Assembly (NCBI GenBank): GCA_013314735.1
Contig: JABUFD010000002.1
Location: 1-64,000, forward strand
DNA from: Anaerolineae bacterium
Lineage (GTDB): Bacteria > Chloroflexota > Anaerolineae > Anaerolineales > Anaerolineaceae
Reading direction: 5' to 3'
DNA: 64,000 nucleotides
Within the stretch, counting starts at the first letter, position 1. The number at the start of each line of letters is the position of its first letter. Both the position numbers and the translations under genes were made by a program. The notes under the pieces are model-generated. The model had not been told where the DNA came from. It saw only the letters and a list, made by a program, of their open reading frames with translations, and did no database searches. This document shows positions 34,224 through 43,666 of this stretch, piece after piece.

Positions 34224-36245
34224 ATGATGAATCGATATCGATTATTTTTATGTGTAGTTCTGTTTTGTGCTGTCATCTTGTGCAGCGCCTGCCAGGGGAA
34301 AACGCTCCCCTCCGCCACGCCGCCAGTGGCGGCAGCAGAAGCTTTGATACCGACGGAAACTGAGGTGGTGGTTGAGGTACAGGAACCGACTGCCACAATG
34401 CAACCAACAGGGACACCAGAACCAAGCCCGACACCGCGCGGGCCGTTGGCTTGCAATCTCACCTTTGATTCTGACCGGGATGGGAATCTTGAGATTTACA
34501 CAATGGGACCGGATGGCAGCAACCAGGTAAACCTGACCAATCACCCGGCGAACGATTATGAACCAGTGTGGGCGCCATACGGTAGTGCGATCGCTTTTGT
34601 TTCAGAGCGGGAGACCGAAGGCGAAGGCGAGGGCGGGAAATTCATCTACGTGATGGATGCTGACGGAGCCAACTTGCGGCAGCTGTCCAATGAAAATGAC
34701 AGCCAATCACCGGATTGGTCAATGGACGGAAACTGGATAGCCTATACTGCCTATGGTGATATTTTTGTCATTCCGGCTGATGGCAGCGCTGAATCGATTA
34801 ACCTGACCAATAGCGAAGCACACGACCAGCTTCCGAAAATCTCACCTGATAGTCAGCAGATTGCCTGGATGACGGGGGAAGAACCCAATCGGCAAATTCA
34901 CATCATGGATCTCGATGGCAGCAACAAGCGGGCCGTGACGGAAGGCGGGAATGTGCATGATCTCGAATGGACCGTGGACGGCAGAATTTTCACCCACTGG
35001 GAACAACCTGATGGCATTTGCAGTAACTGCGTGGTATCGGCGGATGAGAACAATGTCATTGATGGGGGCGGCAAGGGCACCATCCAGGAATACTTGCCCT
35101 TCTGGACAACCGATGGCAACCGGGTGGAACTGATCTTTGGCGATATTTACGGCACCGGTCGTGAAGACATTATTCTGGTTGGAGAGATCTTTCCTGACAT
35201 TTTCCTGTACCTTACCCATGACGCCGGAAACAACCGCAACCCTGATGCGCCGGCATTGTGTGGGCCAGTTGGCGCCAGTGAGGTAATTGAGGCGACCGAA
35301 CCCGCAGCAGCAGGGATGGGGACGTTTACCATCGGGTATGAAACTGGTAATGGCAACAACATGACTCCCTTTCACCAGGATGACCTGGACCGAGCCTGTA
35401 CCGAATTGGGGGTGCAATGTGTGCGCGGAAACAGTATCACGGACCTGGCGGACCAGGGTGTGGATGCGATCCTGTCATTTTCCAACCGTTGGGATGTACA
35501 GGGCTCCTACCCTCAAATCCATGAGGTGGCATCGCAGGGTATTCCCTTATTTGTCCTGAATGCCGAAACAGGGGAACCAGGGGTGTATAACCTGTCAGCA
35601 GAAACTGAAGTATTAACTGTCTCTCTGACCTGGATGTTCAAGGAGATGGGGGATGTGGGTGAATTCGTATACTTCAATTTCGGCGGTAACAATTTTCACC
35701 AAAATATTATCGATACTGTCCTTAAGGATTATCCTGGGATTAAAGCGACAGCCATTCCCGCGCAATATGGCGACCAGTCTTTGACTGGAGACAGTATCTC
35801 TCAATTGATCAAAGACCATCCCGAAGTGGATGCCATCTGGGCGAATGAAGGCCAGATGGACATCTTTTGGGGGATGAATGATCACCTGGGCGATTCGCAA
35901 TTACCCCTCACCACTTGCGTGCCGCGTCGTGACATGCTGGAGGCGTGGAAGGAACGCGTGGACAACGGTGCACTGTTCCGGTGCATAGCATTCATCCAAC
36001 CCGGTGGGGTCGCTTATGAAGGCGTTTACGCAGCCTATTACCTGTTGAGCGGGATGCAGATCAATCCGGATGCACTGGTTGGGGATTGGGGGAATACCTT
36101 GCGGTATCCAATTCCGGTCATCACCAACGATACCCTTGACGATTGGATTGCGCAGTTGGACACGTTCCGGGAAGGCATGTACCAGACATTGGAATTACCA
36201 CCGATGAGCGCGGAAGAGATCCGGCAGGCCTGGTTCAACGACTGA
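34224..36245 (+). CDS. Lipoprotein with PD40 propeller and periplasmic-binding-protein domains
   Basis: The start at 34224 has GAGG six bases upstream; 673 residues. A signal peptide ends near CSAC, a lipobox-like site. A Thr/Pro/Glu-rich linker follows (about 27-70), then a TolB/WD40-like propeller with repeats such as NLEIYTMGPDGSN, FIYVMDADGANLRQL and QIHIMDLDGSNKRAV, and a C-terminal ~310-residue domain like sugar-binding proteins (TFTIGYETGNGNNMTPFHQ, VDAILSFSNRW, AIWANEGQMDIFWG). It is 95 bases after the kinase gene and may be its sensory partner. Confidence 0.8.
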   Translation: MMNRYRLFLCVVLFCAVILCSACQGKTLPSATPPVAAAEALIPTETEVVVEVQEPTATMQPTGTPEPSPTPRGPLACNLTFDSDRDGNLEIYTMGPDGSNQVNLTNHPANDYEPVWAPYGSAIAFVSERETEGEGEGGKFIYVMDADGANLRQLSNENDSQSPDWSMDGNWIAYTAYGDIFVIPADGSAESINLTNSEAHDQLPKISPDSQQIAWMTGEEPNRQIHIMDLDGSNKRAVTEGGNVHDLEWTVDGRIFTHWEQPDGICSNCVVSADENNVIDGGGKGTIQEYLPFWTTDGNRVELIFGDIYGTGREDIILVGEIFPDIFLYLTHDAGNNRNPDAPALCGPVGASEVIEATEPAAAGMGTFTIGYETGNGNNMTPFHQDDLDRACTELGVQCVRGNSITDLADQGVDAILSFSNRWDVQGSYPQIHEVASQGIPLFVLNAETGEPGVYNLSAETEVLTVSLTWMFKEMGDVGEFVYFNFGGNNFHQNIIDTVLKDYPGIKATAIPAQYGDQSLTGDSISQLIKDHPEVDAIWANEGQMDIFWGMNDHLGDSQLPLTTCVPRRDMLEAWKERVDNGALFRCIAFIQPGGVAYEGVYAAYYLLSGMQINPDALVGDWGNTLRYPIPVITNDTLDDWIAQLDTFREGMYQTLELPPMSAEEIRQAWFND

Positions 36246-36303
36246 CTCGCTGGCGAGGAGAAAAATCACCGAATCCCATGTATCAGGGGAGGGTTTCAAA
36301 CAG

Positions 36304-36332
36304 CAGCGGCTGTCCAGTCCGGACAGCCGCTG
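36304..36332. terminator. Strong hairpin between convergent genes
   Basis: CAGCGGCTGTCC pairs with GGACAGCCGCTG across a five-base loop. There is no T run on either side, so it may act as a bidirectional hairpin or stabilise both 3' ends rather than terminate alone. Confidence 0.6.
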
Positions 36333-36365
36333 TGAATGAGACTGGGGGATTGCCAATAAAGATGA

Positions 36366-38189
36366 TCAATCTGCAAATTGCCGTTGGTACAGCGCAGCGT
36401 ATGTCCCGCCGCGGGTCAGCAACTCGTCATGCTTGCCCTGTTCCACAATCCGCCCATCCTGAATGACGCAGATCAGGTCCGCGTTCTGAATGGTGCTCAG
36501 GCGATGGGCAATCACAAATGCGGTACGTGTTTTCAACAGGCTGCGCAGGGCATCCTGGATCAGGCTTTCGGTCATACTGTCCACATTGGCGGTGGCTTCA
36601 TCCAGGATCAGTATTTGAGGATCAGTCAGGATGGCCCGGGCAATACAGATCAACTGCCGCTGCCCAACTGAGAGGTTGGAGGCGCCTTCCTGGATCACTG
36701 TCGCGTAGCCATCTGGTTTCTCGTTGATGAAGTCGTGTGCGTTAGCCAGGCGGGCAGCATTTTCAACCTCCGCATCGGTGGCGGAAGGTTTACCAAAGCG
36801 AATATTGTCGGCAATAGTCCCGGAAAACAGGAAAGAATCCTGGGGTACCAGGCCGATCTGGCGGTGCAACTGGCGCTGTTTCACGTTGCGAACATCGATC
36901 CCATCAATCAGGACAGAACCTTCTGCTACATCGTAAAAACGGGCGATCAGGTTGCTGATGGATGTTTTCCCGGCGCCTGTCGGGCCAACCAGCGCTACGG
37001 TATGGCCAGCAGGGATATCCAGGTTGACATCTTTTAACACCTCCGGGAGGTGTGGCGCGTAACGGAAGGTGACATGGTCAAAGACCACGTGCCCGGTGAT
37101 AGGTGGCATATCAGCGGCATGCGGTTGATCCAGCACATCCGGGGTGGTGTCCAGTAGATTCACCACCTGTTCTCCACCGGCCATGGCCGATTGCAGGGTG
37201 GTAAACATGCGGCTGAGTTCCTGCACCGGCTGGAAAAAGCGGGTCACATACGAGAGAAATGCCACCAGGATGCCGAGGGTGACGTCACCGCTGCCAACCG
37301 CACGTCCGCCAAACCACAGCACAATTGCTGAAGCCAGGATACCGAGGAATTCTATTCCGGGCAGGAAAATGAACGAAAGCGACATGGCGCCGATGTTGGC
37401 TTTCCGGTTGTCTTCATTGACTGAATTGAAACGTTCCTGGGTGGTATCCTCTTGCCCAAAGGCCTGGATCACCCGCACACCAGCGATATCTTCCGCCAGG
37501 CCGCCGACCACTTTGGCGACACTGTTGCGGGTTTCCCGGTAGGCAATCCTTGCCCGGCGTGAGAACCACATTGTCATCAAAACCATCAATGGTAAAACGG
37601 CAAATGTCAGCAATGCCAGCCGTACGTTCATGCTCAGCATTACTGCAATGATCCCTACCAATACCAGGAAATCACCCAGCAGGGTGATAATGCCCTGGGA
37701 TAGCAGGTCATTAATAGTAGCGACATCATTCATCACTCGTGAAACTGTCACGCCAACAATATGGTTATCGTGGTAGCTGAGTGATAAGGCTTGCAGATGC
37801 TCAAATAAATCTTTGCGGATGTTTGCCAGCATGCGCTGCCCGACAATCGAGAGCAGGTATTGCTGGGAACGTGTCGCAATGTACAGGATTAAGTACGAAC
37901 CTGCGGTCAGGAGTGAAATGCGGACCAGGCCGGCCTGATCACCTCCGCTGATGTAAGAATCAACGGTCACCTTCAACAAATAGGGGGTCAATAATGTCAT
38001 CCCCGAGATGAGCAGCATGGCAAAAAACGCTATTACCATCTGACGGGTATATGGCTTCAGGTAGACCAGCATGCGGCGCATTACGCGTTGATCAAAAATT
38101 TTGCCTTCGTCTTCATCATTGCCAGCGAAATTGCGCATTGCGCCTCGTGGCCCCATACCTGCGCCGGAAACACCAATTCCAAAACCCAT
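36366..38189 (-). CDS. Heterodimeric ABC exporter half-transporter (catalytic Walker B)
   Basis: The 607-residue protein has six helices in the first ~330 residues and an ATPase domain with GPTGAGKTS, the signature LSVGQRQLICIARAIL, and Walker B ILILDEATANVD with the catalytic Glu. The signature deviates (LSVGQ). With its partner at 38193, whose Walker B has Asp instead, it would form one good and one degenerate ATP site, as in TM287/288 and BmrCD. An N-terminal Gly-rich stretch is unusual. AGGAG precedes the ATG; the gap to the partner gene is 3 bases. Confidence 0.9.
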   Translation of the reverse strand: MGFGIGVSGAGMGPRGAMRNFAGNDEDEGKIFDQRVMRRMLVYLKPYTRQMVIAFFAMLLISGMTLLTPYLLKVTVDSYISGGDQAGLVRISLLTAGSYLILYIATRSQQYLLSIVGQRMLANIRKDLFEHLQALSLSYHDNHIVGVTVSRVMNDVATINDLLSQGIITLLGDFLVLVGIIAVMLSMNVRLALLTFAVLPLMVLMTMWFSRRARIAYRETRNSVAKVVGGLAEDIAGVRVIQAFGQEDTTQERFNSVNEDNRKANIGAMSLSFIFLPGIEFLGILASAIVLWFGGRAVGSGDVTLGILVAFLSYVTRFFQPVQELSRMFTTLQSAMAGGEQVVNLLDTTPDVLDQPHAADMPPITGHVVFDHVTFRYAPHLPEVLKDVNLDIPAGHTVALVGPTGAGKTSISNLIARFYDVAEGSVLIDGIDVRNVKQRQLHRQIGLVPQDSFLFSGTIADNIRFGKPSATDAEVENAARLANAHDFINEKPDGYATVIQEGASNLSVGQRQLICIARAILTDPQILILDEATANVDSMTESLIQDALRSLLKTRTAFVIAHRLSTIQNADLICVIQDGRIVEQGKHDELLTRGGTYAALYQRQFAD

Positions 38190-38192
38190 CTT

Positions 38193-40004
38193 TTACTCCT
38201 TTCGCGAAACCGCAGCTGTATGCCCAAGGGCTGGAGCGCTGTCGGGTTTGATTTGTTTTTCATAGATACTGGCATACAATGCGGACGTTTTCATGAGGTC
38301 CTCATGTTTTCCCCGGGCTGCGATGCGCCCTTTGTCCAGTACCAGGATCATGTCGGCGGAGTGGATTGTGCTTAATCGGTGGGCAATCACAAATGTGGTG
38401 CGGTTTTGCATCACACGCTCCAATGCCATCTGGATCAGGTGTTCCGTTTCGCTGTCGACGCTTGAGGTGGCATCATCCAGGATCAGGATGCGTGGATCGG
38501 TCAGCAATGCGCGCGCAATCGCCAGGCGCTGTTTCTGCCCGCCAGAAAGCGTCACTCCGCGCTCACCGACCTCAGTATCGTAGCCATGCACCATTTGCAG
38601 GATGAATTCATGCGCCTGGGCGTCTTTGGCGGCGGCTTCGATCTCGGCCTGGGTGGCTTCCGGTCGGCCAAAGGCGATGTTCTCACGGATGGTTGCGGCA
38701 AAAAGGGTGGTTTCCTGCAGCACCATGCCGATCTGCCCGCGCAGTGAAACCAGGCTGACATCCCGGATATCAGTGCCATCGATCAAGATGCGCCCTGCAG
38801 TCGCGTCATAGAAACGCGGGATCAGATTGACAACGCTTGTTTTGCCTGAACCGGTCGGGCCCAGCAGGGCGACCACCTGGCGCGGTTCCACCGTAAAACT
38901 GATATCCTTCAACACCGCAGCCTGGCGGCCATACGAGAATGAAACATCCTCAAATCGAACCTCGCCCCGGTTCAATTTTAAAGCCGGTGCATGGGGTTTT
39001 TCGATTACCGCCGGTACGGTATCCAGAATCTCAAAGATTCGCTCTGCGGAGACGGTTGCCATGGTGATGGCGGGCAGGACCATCCCTAAAAACCGTACAG
39101 GTGACACCAGTTGGGCAATGTAGGTGGTGAAGGCGATCAACTCACCCAGGGTCAATTGCTGGTTGATCACCATGATGCCACCAAGCAATAGCACCCCCAC
39201 GCTGGTGATATTAGCGATCAGGTGCAGCAGCGGCATATTGTTTGACTGCAGCCGTGCCGATGTCGCCGAAAGGTCATACCATTTCTGGTTTTCCACCAGG
39301 AAGCGTTCCATTTCGGCTTCTTCCTGCGCGAAAGTTTTTACCACGCGCACACCGCGCAGATTCTGCTCCACGCGGGTGGTCAACGCGGACAATTGCTGTT
39401 GGATTTGATGCGATAATGGGCGAAAGACGCGGCCAAAACGGATCGATTGGATGATCAACAGCGGCAGGGAGACCAATGCGAGTAACGCCAGAAGGGGGTT
39501 CATCAACAACATCACTGCAATCGTGATCAGCATCAGGAAGGTGCTTTCCAACACGCGGAAGCTGGCGCGGCCGGTCAGGAAGCGGATGCGTTCTACATCC
39601 TGGATCGCACGTGCCAGCAGGTCGCCGGCTTCAGAAGTATCGTGGAAGGAAAACGACAGTTCAGTGACTTTTTTTTGGATGGCATTGCGCAGGTCATACG
39701 CGACGGATTGTGATGCAACTTCGGTCCAAACCCCCTGGAAATAGGAGAGAACACCTTTCACCAGCACCAGGCCAAGGATCGCCCCGACTGCAATTGTTAA
39801 CAGGGAGGTGTCACCGGCAGCAATGCCTTGATCGATTGTCCATCGGATCACCTGGGGATTGACCATTGCCAGCAGGTCAATCAAAACCATCGTAATATAC
39901 ACCCCGATAACAATTTTGCGGTACGGTTTGAGATAACTAAAGCAACGCCATAGGATGGCTGCCTGGGAGGATTTCTTAATGATCGGATGCCTGTTTTTTC
40001 TCAT
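38193..40004 (-). CDS. Heterodimeric ABC exporter half-transporter (degenerate Walker B)
   Basis: The ATG at 40004 (603 residues) has GGAG five bases upstream. Six N-terminal helices are followed by an ATPase domain with GPTGSGKTSVVNL, intact signature LSGGQKQRLAIARALL and Walker B ILILDDATSSVD, where Asp replaces the catalytic Glu. It supplies the good signature to the partner's good Walker B. Such pairs export drugs, peptides or lipids; no neighbour gives the substrate. It is first in a two-gene operon. Confidence 0.9.
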   Translation of the reverse strand: MRKNRHPIIKKSSQAAILWRCFSYLKPYRKIVIGVYITMVLIDLLAMVNPQVIRWTIDQGIAAGDTSLLTIAVGAILGLVLVKGVLSYFQGVWTEVASQSVAYDLRNAIQKKVTELSFSFHDTSEAGDLLARAIQDVERIRFLTGRASFRVLESTFLMLITIAVMLLMNPLLALLALVSLPLLIIQSIRFGRVFRPLSHQIQQQLSALTTRVEQNLRGVRVVKTFAQEEAEMERFLVENQKWYDLSATSARLQSNNMPLLHLIANITSVGVLLLGGIMVINQQLTLGELIAFTTYIAQLVSPVRFLGMVLPAITMATVSAERIFEILDTVPAVIEKPHAPALKLNRGEVRFEDVSFSYGRQAAVLKDISFTVEPRQVVALLGPTGSGKTSVVNLIPRFYDATAGRILIDGTDIRDVSLVSLRGQIGMVLQETTLFAATIRENIAFGRPEATQAEIEAAAKDAQAHEFILQMVHGYDTEVGERGVTLSGGQKQRLAIARALLTDPRILILDDATSSVDSETEHLIQMALERVMQNRTTFVIAHRLSTIHSADMILVLDKGRIAARGKHEDLMKTSALYASIYEKQIKPDSAPALGHTAAVSRKE

Positions 40005-40236
40005 CAATGCTCCAGTGCGGCAAGGATTTCGGCTACTTTCTCCGATGCCCCGCACTCCAACTTAAATTATGCCACACTTCCAACCCTGGCTCTTCCTCCG
40101 GCGTATTTTAGTGATTTGTTTCACGGGTGAAATGAAAAAGTAGTTTCTTTTTTATGGAAAAATTTTGCTTTACTTATTCAACGATTCGGATTTGTATAGG
40201 ATAATTGACTTGAAGTATGAGAAATTGAGGTTATCT

Positions 40237-41217
40237 GTGATCTTGATCCGACAGCGTTTTAAGGGAGAAGCCGATTATCAACGGATGGGGAATTTTTTGC
40301 GTGACTGTTACCTTGCCAACGGTCGTCAGGAACATAGTTGGCATGTTGCCTGCCTGGATCATTGGCGCTGGCATTATCTTGCCACCTGCCGGTTGCTGCC
40401 GACAATGGAAGATGCAGTCACGCTGTGGGAAACCAGAAATGGCCGGCTGGCAGCCTTCATCGTGGCAACATGCCATGATGAAATTGCCATACAAGTGCAT
40501 CCTGACTTCCGTTCCAGGGATTTGGAAAATGATATGATCTGCTATGCGGAAGAACGGTACAGTGATGTGTCACGATCAGGGAAAGGGAGAATTCTGTATG
40601 TTCCACATTTTTCCGACGATCTCCTGCGAAAGAAAATTTTATTGGAGCGAGGGTATTCCATGGGGCATACAAGGGAGAGTCATTGGCAATGGACAATGGG
40701 CGATCCTGTTCCAGTGTGCGTCGTTTCGCCTGGTTTTTCCATCCGTCATATGCAAGGCGAGGAAGATCACTCTGCCCGAAGCTGGTGCTCCTGGCGAACT
40801 TTCCATCCAGATGAGTTGGATGATGCATATGATGGTGACAGCCATTGGTACTGCAATATGGAATCCGCACCGCTATACCGCCCTGAACTCGATCTAGTCG
40901 CCGAATCGGCAAATGGCGAACTGGCGGCGTTTTGTACGATCTCGTTTGATCCTGCCACCAGCAGTGCCTATTGTGTGTTAACAGGCGTCATTCCTGAATA
41001 CAGGCATTTGGGGCTTGGTGAAGCCTTATTGGCAGAGGGTCTGCGAAGGCTGCAATTGTTGGGGTGTCAACAGCTATTTGGTTTGGCCACTGACGAGGGG
41101 GAAAACCAGATCTACCGATCAATCATGACGACGATGCGCACAGCAGAAGTCTGGGTGCGTGATGGCTTTTCGTTTGGGGCAGATGCAGAAGGCATGGCAG
41201 GTGAGTTGTATCACTAA
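40237..41217 (+). CDS. GNAT-family acetyltransferase, two-domain type
   Basis: I choose GTG 40237 (326 residues) because GAGG lies seven bases before it; an upstream TTG has no site. The C-terminal half has the acetyl-CoA pattern CVLTGVIPEYRHLGLGEALLAEGLRRL (R/Q-x-x-G-x-G/A variant, here RHLGLG). The N-terminal half (LAAFIVATCHDEIAIQVHPDF) looks like a second, degenerate GNAT domain. Similar double-GNAT proteins include mycothiol-synthase-like enzymes. The substrate is unknown. It stands alone, upstream of the fucosidase gene by about 110 bases. Confidence 0.78.
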   Translation: MILIRQRFKGEADYQRMGNFLRDCYLANGRQEHSWHVACLDHWRWHYLATCRLLPTMEDAVTLWETRNGRLAAFIVATCHDEIAIQVHPDFRSRDLENDMICYAEERYSDVSRSGKGRILYVPHFSDDLLRKKILLERGYSMGHTRESHWQWTMGDPVPVCVVSPGFSIRHMQGEEDHSARSWCSWRTFHPDELDDAYDGDSHWYCNMESAPLYRPELDLVAESANGELAAFCTISFDPATSSAYCVLTGVIPEYRHLGLGEALLAEGLRRLQLLGCQQLFGLATDEGENQIYRSIMTTMRTAEVWVRDGFSFGADAEGMAGELYH

Positions 41218-41325
41218 TTGGTTACTGGTTGATATTTGCCACGTGTTATGATTTGGATGGTGAATGAATCCTTCACCAGGTTCATTCCACAATACAATTG
41301 AGAAGACGAAGATCAGGAGTACTGA

Positions 41326-43242
41326 ATGGCAGGCAGATTGGATTGGTACCACAACGACAAGTTTGGGCTTTTTATCCACTGGGGACCGTATAGTATCGCA
41401 GGGACCGAGGCTTCCTGGCCGATCATGGCGCCAGACCTGGCGGAAGGGATGTTTCACAACCGGGTACACATCTCTGAAGCGGAATACACAGCCTTACCGC
41501 AGCGATTCAACCCGCAGCATTTTGATCCGGATGAATGGGTGAGGATTGCCAAAGCTGCAGGAATGCGGTACATGGTGTTCACAGCCAAGCATCATGACGG
41601 TTTCTGCATGTTCGATGCGCCCGGAACCGACTATACCATCATGAATACACCCTACGGCAGGGATATCTGCCTCGAGCTGGCACAGGCCTGTGCCAGGGGA
41701 GGGCTACGGCTTGGGTTCTATTACTCACCCCCCGATATGCACCATCCGGGTTACCGGGATACCCACCAACCCACCGTCCACAACTGGACCGGCGAGCCGA
41801 ATCGCCCGGATTGGATAACGTATCTCGATTATATGGAAAGCCACCTGCGCAAGTTGCTGACCGATTATGGGGAAGTTTGCCTGATCTGGTTTGATGGCCT
41901 GGCCAATCATAACAAATACGAACCAGCACGATTTCACCGCCTGATCCATGAACTGAGCCCGAATACATTGATCAATGACCGGCTGGGAGATGGTTACGAT
42001 TTTATCACCCCTGAACAGTTCATCCCAAAAAACGGCATACCGGCGCGGACCGGTAAACCGCCGGCCGGGGTGGACCCGGGCGGAGATGCCTTTTTTCGCA
42101 CAGTGGAATTCCTGTACAAGGTTCCGCTGGCGAAGGGTTGGATCGGGAAACAGATGGATCGTTACGCCGAAGGCAAATTGGAACTGACCCCCGTTCACCA
42201 GGAGCGATACCCCGCGCCAGATCGCTTCCAGCCGTGGGAGACCTGTATGACGATGGGGAACACCTGGGCATACAATCCACATGATGATGGTTGGAAAAGC
42301 AGTGGGGAGTTGCTGCGCAACCTGGTCCGTGTTGCCAGCCGGGGCGGGAATTTTTTGCTGAATGTGGGTCCCGATGGAGACGGCAGGTTTCCGCACCAGG
42401 CTGTGGAACGATTGGATACGATTGGGCGTTGGGTGCAAAAAAACGCGGAAGCCCTCTTCGGTACGACCTACACTCCGCTGGCTGGCGGAGGTTGGGGGGG
42501 CTCGACACGAAAGGACAGCCGGGTGTATCTGCATTTGTTCGCCCCTTTGTCAGATGATAAACTGGTTTTCCCCGCGTTTCCCGGCAGCATCAAACAAGCC
42601 TTACTACTGAATGGAGAAGTTGTCGATTTTGTTCAAAATGAAGGGCAACTCGAGCTTCACCCCAACCTGATTTCTGCGGCAGAAGGAGTGTCCGTGGTGG
42701 CCTTGGAAATAGATCCGCAGGAACCAGGTTGGACGGATTATTCACAACCGGTGGTGACCACCCAGGCACCCTGGGAATATATCCGCCACCAGGCATTCTC
42801 CAGTGCACTGATCAATGCGATCTTGAATGGGATGATTGCCTTCTTCAGCTACCAGGGGCGGCAGGTGATCCCTTATGACGAAATGGCAATCGACATATTG
42901 ATTACAGTGGCGATTATCGCTTTCATCAATGCCTGGCTTGCAGCTGGTTCTGCCCGTACAGCGCTCATCAAAGGCGATATCCGGCAGGAATGGGTTGGAA
43001 AATTCCGTTGGCGTTTACCCCAATCGTCTGCAGTATTGGGTTTACTGACAATGCTGGTGTGTACAGGACTTTTCGGCGGGGTGGTGATGGACGGCTTGTT
43101 GTTTGTATTTGCGCCGATGGGCGTGCCTCAATGGGTGTACATTGTTCTGAAAACGATGTACACCGGGGTCAGCGCCGGTTTGGCAGTGGCAATGGCGGTT
43201 CTGGCTGTGCTCCGTTTCATGCCGGAAAAAGAGAACCGGTGA
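41326..43242 (+). CDS. GH29 alpha-L-fucosidase fused to a four-helix membrane domain
   Basis: The 638-residue protein has the GH29 pattern: KFGLFIHWGPYSIAG at the start, YMVFTAKHHDGFCMFD, and CLIWFDGLANH with the nucleophile Asp. GNFLLNVGPDGDG lies near 340. From about residue 489 the chain becomes a membrane domain with four helices (INAILNGMIAFFSY, DILITVAIIAFINAWLA, AVLGLLTMLVCTGLFGG, GLAVAMAVLAVLRFM). No signal peptide is present. AGGAGTACTGA precedes the ATG. The next gene encodes a mutarotase 26 bases away. The fusion is unusual for a fucosidase and may tether it to the inner face of the membrane. Confidence 0.88.
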   Translation: MAGRLDWYHNDKFGLFIHWGPYSIAGTEASWPIMAPDLAEGMFHNRVHISEAEYTALPQRFNPQHFDPDEWVRIAKAAGMRYMVFTAKHHDGFCMFDAPGTDYTIMNTPYGRDICLELAQACARGGLRLGFYYSPPDMHHPGYRDTHQPTVHNWTGEPNRPDWITYLDYMESHLRKLLTDYGEVCLIWFDGLANHNKYEPARFHRLIHELSPNTLINDRLGDGYDFITPEQFIPKNGIPARTGKPPAGVDPGGDAFFRTVEFLYKVPLAKGWIGKQMDRYAEGKLELTPVHQERYPAPDRFQPWETCMTMGNTWAYNPHDDGWKSSGELLRNLVRVASRGGNFLLNVGPDGDGRFPHQAVERLDTIGRWVQKNAEALFGTTYTPLAGGGWGGSTRKDSRVYLHLFAPLSDDKLVFPAFPGSIKQALLLNGEVVDFVQNEGQLELHPNLISAAEGVSVVALEIDPQEPGWTDYSQPVVTTQAPWEYIRHQAFSSALINAILNGMIAFFSYQGRQVIPYDEMAIDILITVAIIAFINAWLAAGSARTALIKGDIRQEWVGKFRWRLPQSSAVLGLLTMLVCTGLFGGVVMDGLLFVFAPMGVPQWVYIVLKTMYTGVSAGLAVAMAVLAVLRFMPEKENR

Positions 43243-43268
43243 TATTCAAACCAATTAAGGAGAATACG

Positions 43269-43592
43269 ATGCAACGTTATGGAAGTGTCATCAAATTGCG
43301 GACGGAAAAACATGATGAATACAAAGAACTCCATGCCCATGCCTGGCCGGATGTTTTGGCCATGATCCGCGAGTGCAATATCCGAAACTACTCCATCTTT
43401 TTCAAAGATGGGTACCTGTTCAGTTACTTCGAGTACTGCGGTGAGGATTATGCCGCCGATATGGCGAAAATGGCTGCCGATCCTGTCACCCAGGCCTGGT
43501 GGAAACTGACCGACCCTTGTCAGGAACCGCTGGACACCCGCAAACCTGGCGAACATTGGGCTTCGATGGAAGAATACTTTCATACGGATTAA
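43269..43592 (+). CDS. L-rhamnose/L-fucose mutarotase family protein
   Basis: The ATG at 43269 with AGGAG seven bases upstream gives 107 residues, the family's usual length; a longer frame from 42990 lies inside the fucosidase gene and is a shadow. The pattern YGSVIKLRTEKHDEYKELHA, then WPDVLAMIRECNIRNYSIFF and WWKLTDPCQEPL fits the RhaM (YiiL) dimeric mutarotase fold. It interconverts alpha and beta anomers of 6-deoxyhexoses. Beside a fucosidase the substrate is more likely fucose than rhamnose; this is inference. Confidence 0.88.
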   Translation: MQRYGSVIKLRTEKHDEYKELHAHAWPDVLAMIRECNIRNYSIFFKDGYLFSYFEYCGEDYAADMAKMAADPVTQAWWKLTDPCQEPLDTRKPGEHWASMEEYFHTD

Positions 43593-43666
43593 GCCAGGCA
43601 AGCGCGGACGGATAAGATCATATATACTGGTTGGAGACTGGATTGAACCTGGGAAAGGGGGCTATA

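Noticed and set aside
42990-43268. N-terminal extension of the mutarotase frame.
   Set aside because: It lies inside the fucosidase membrane domain in another frame; the ATG at 43269 has an ideal ribosome site and gives the usual family length.
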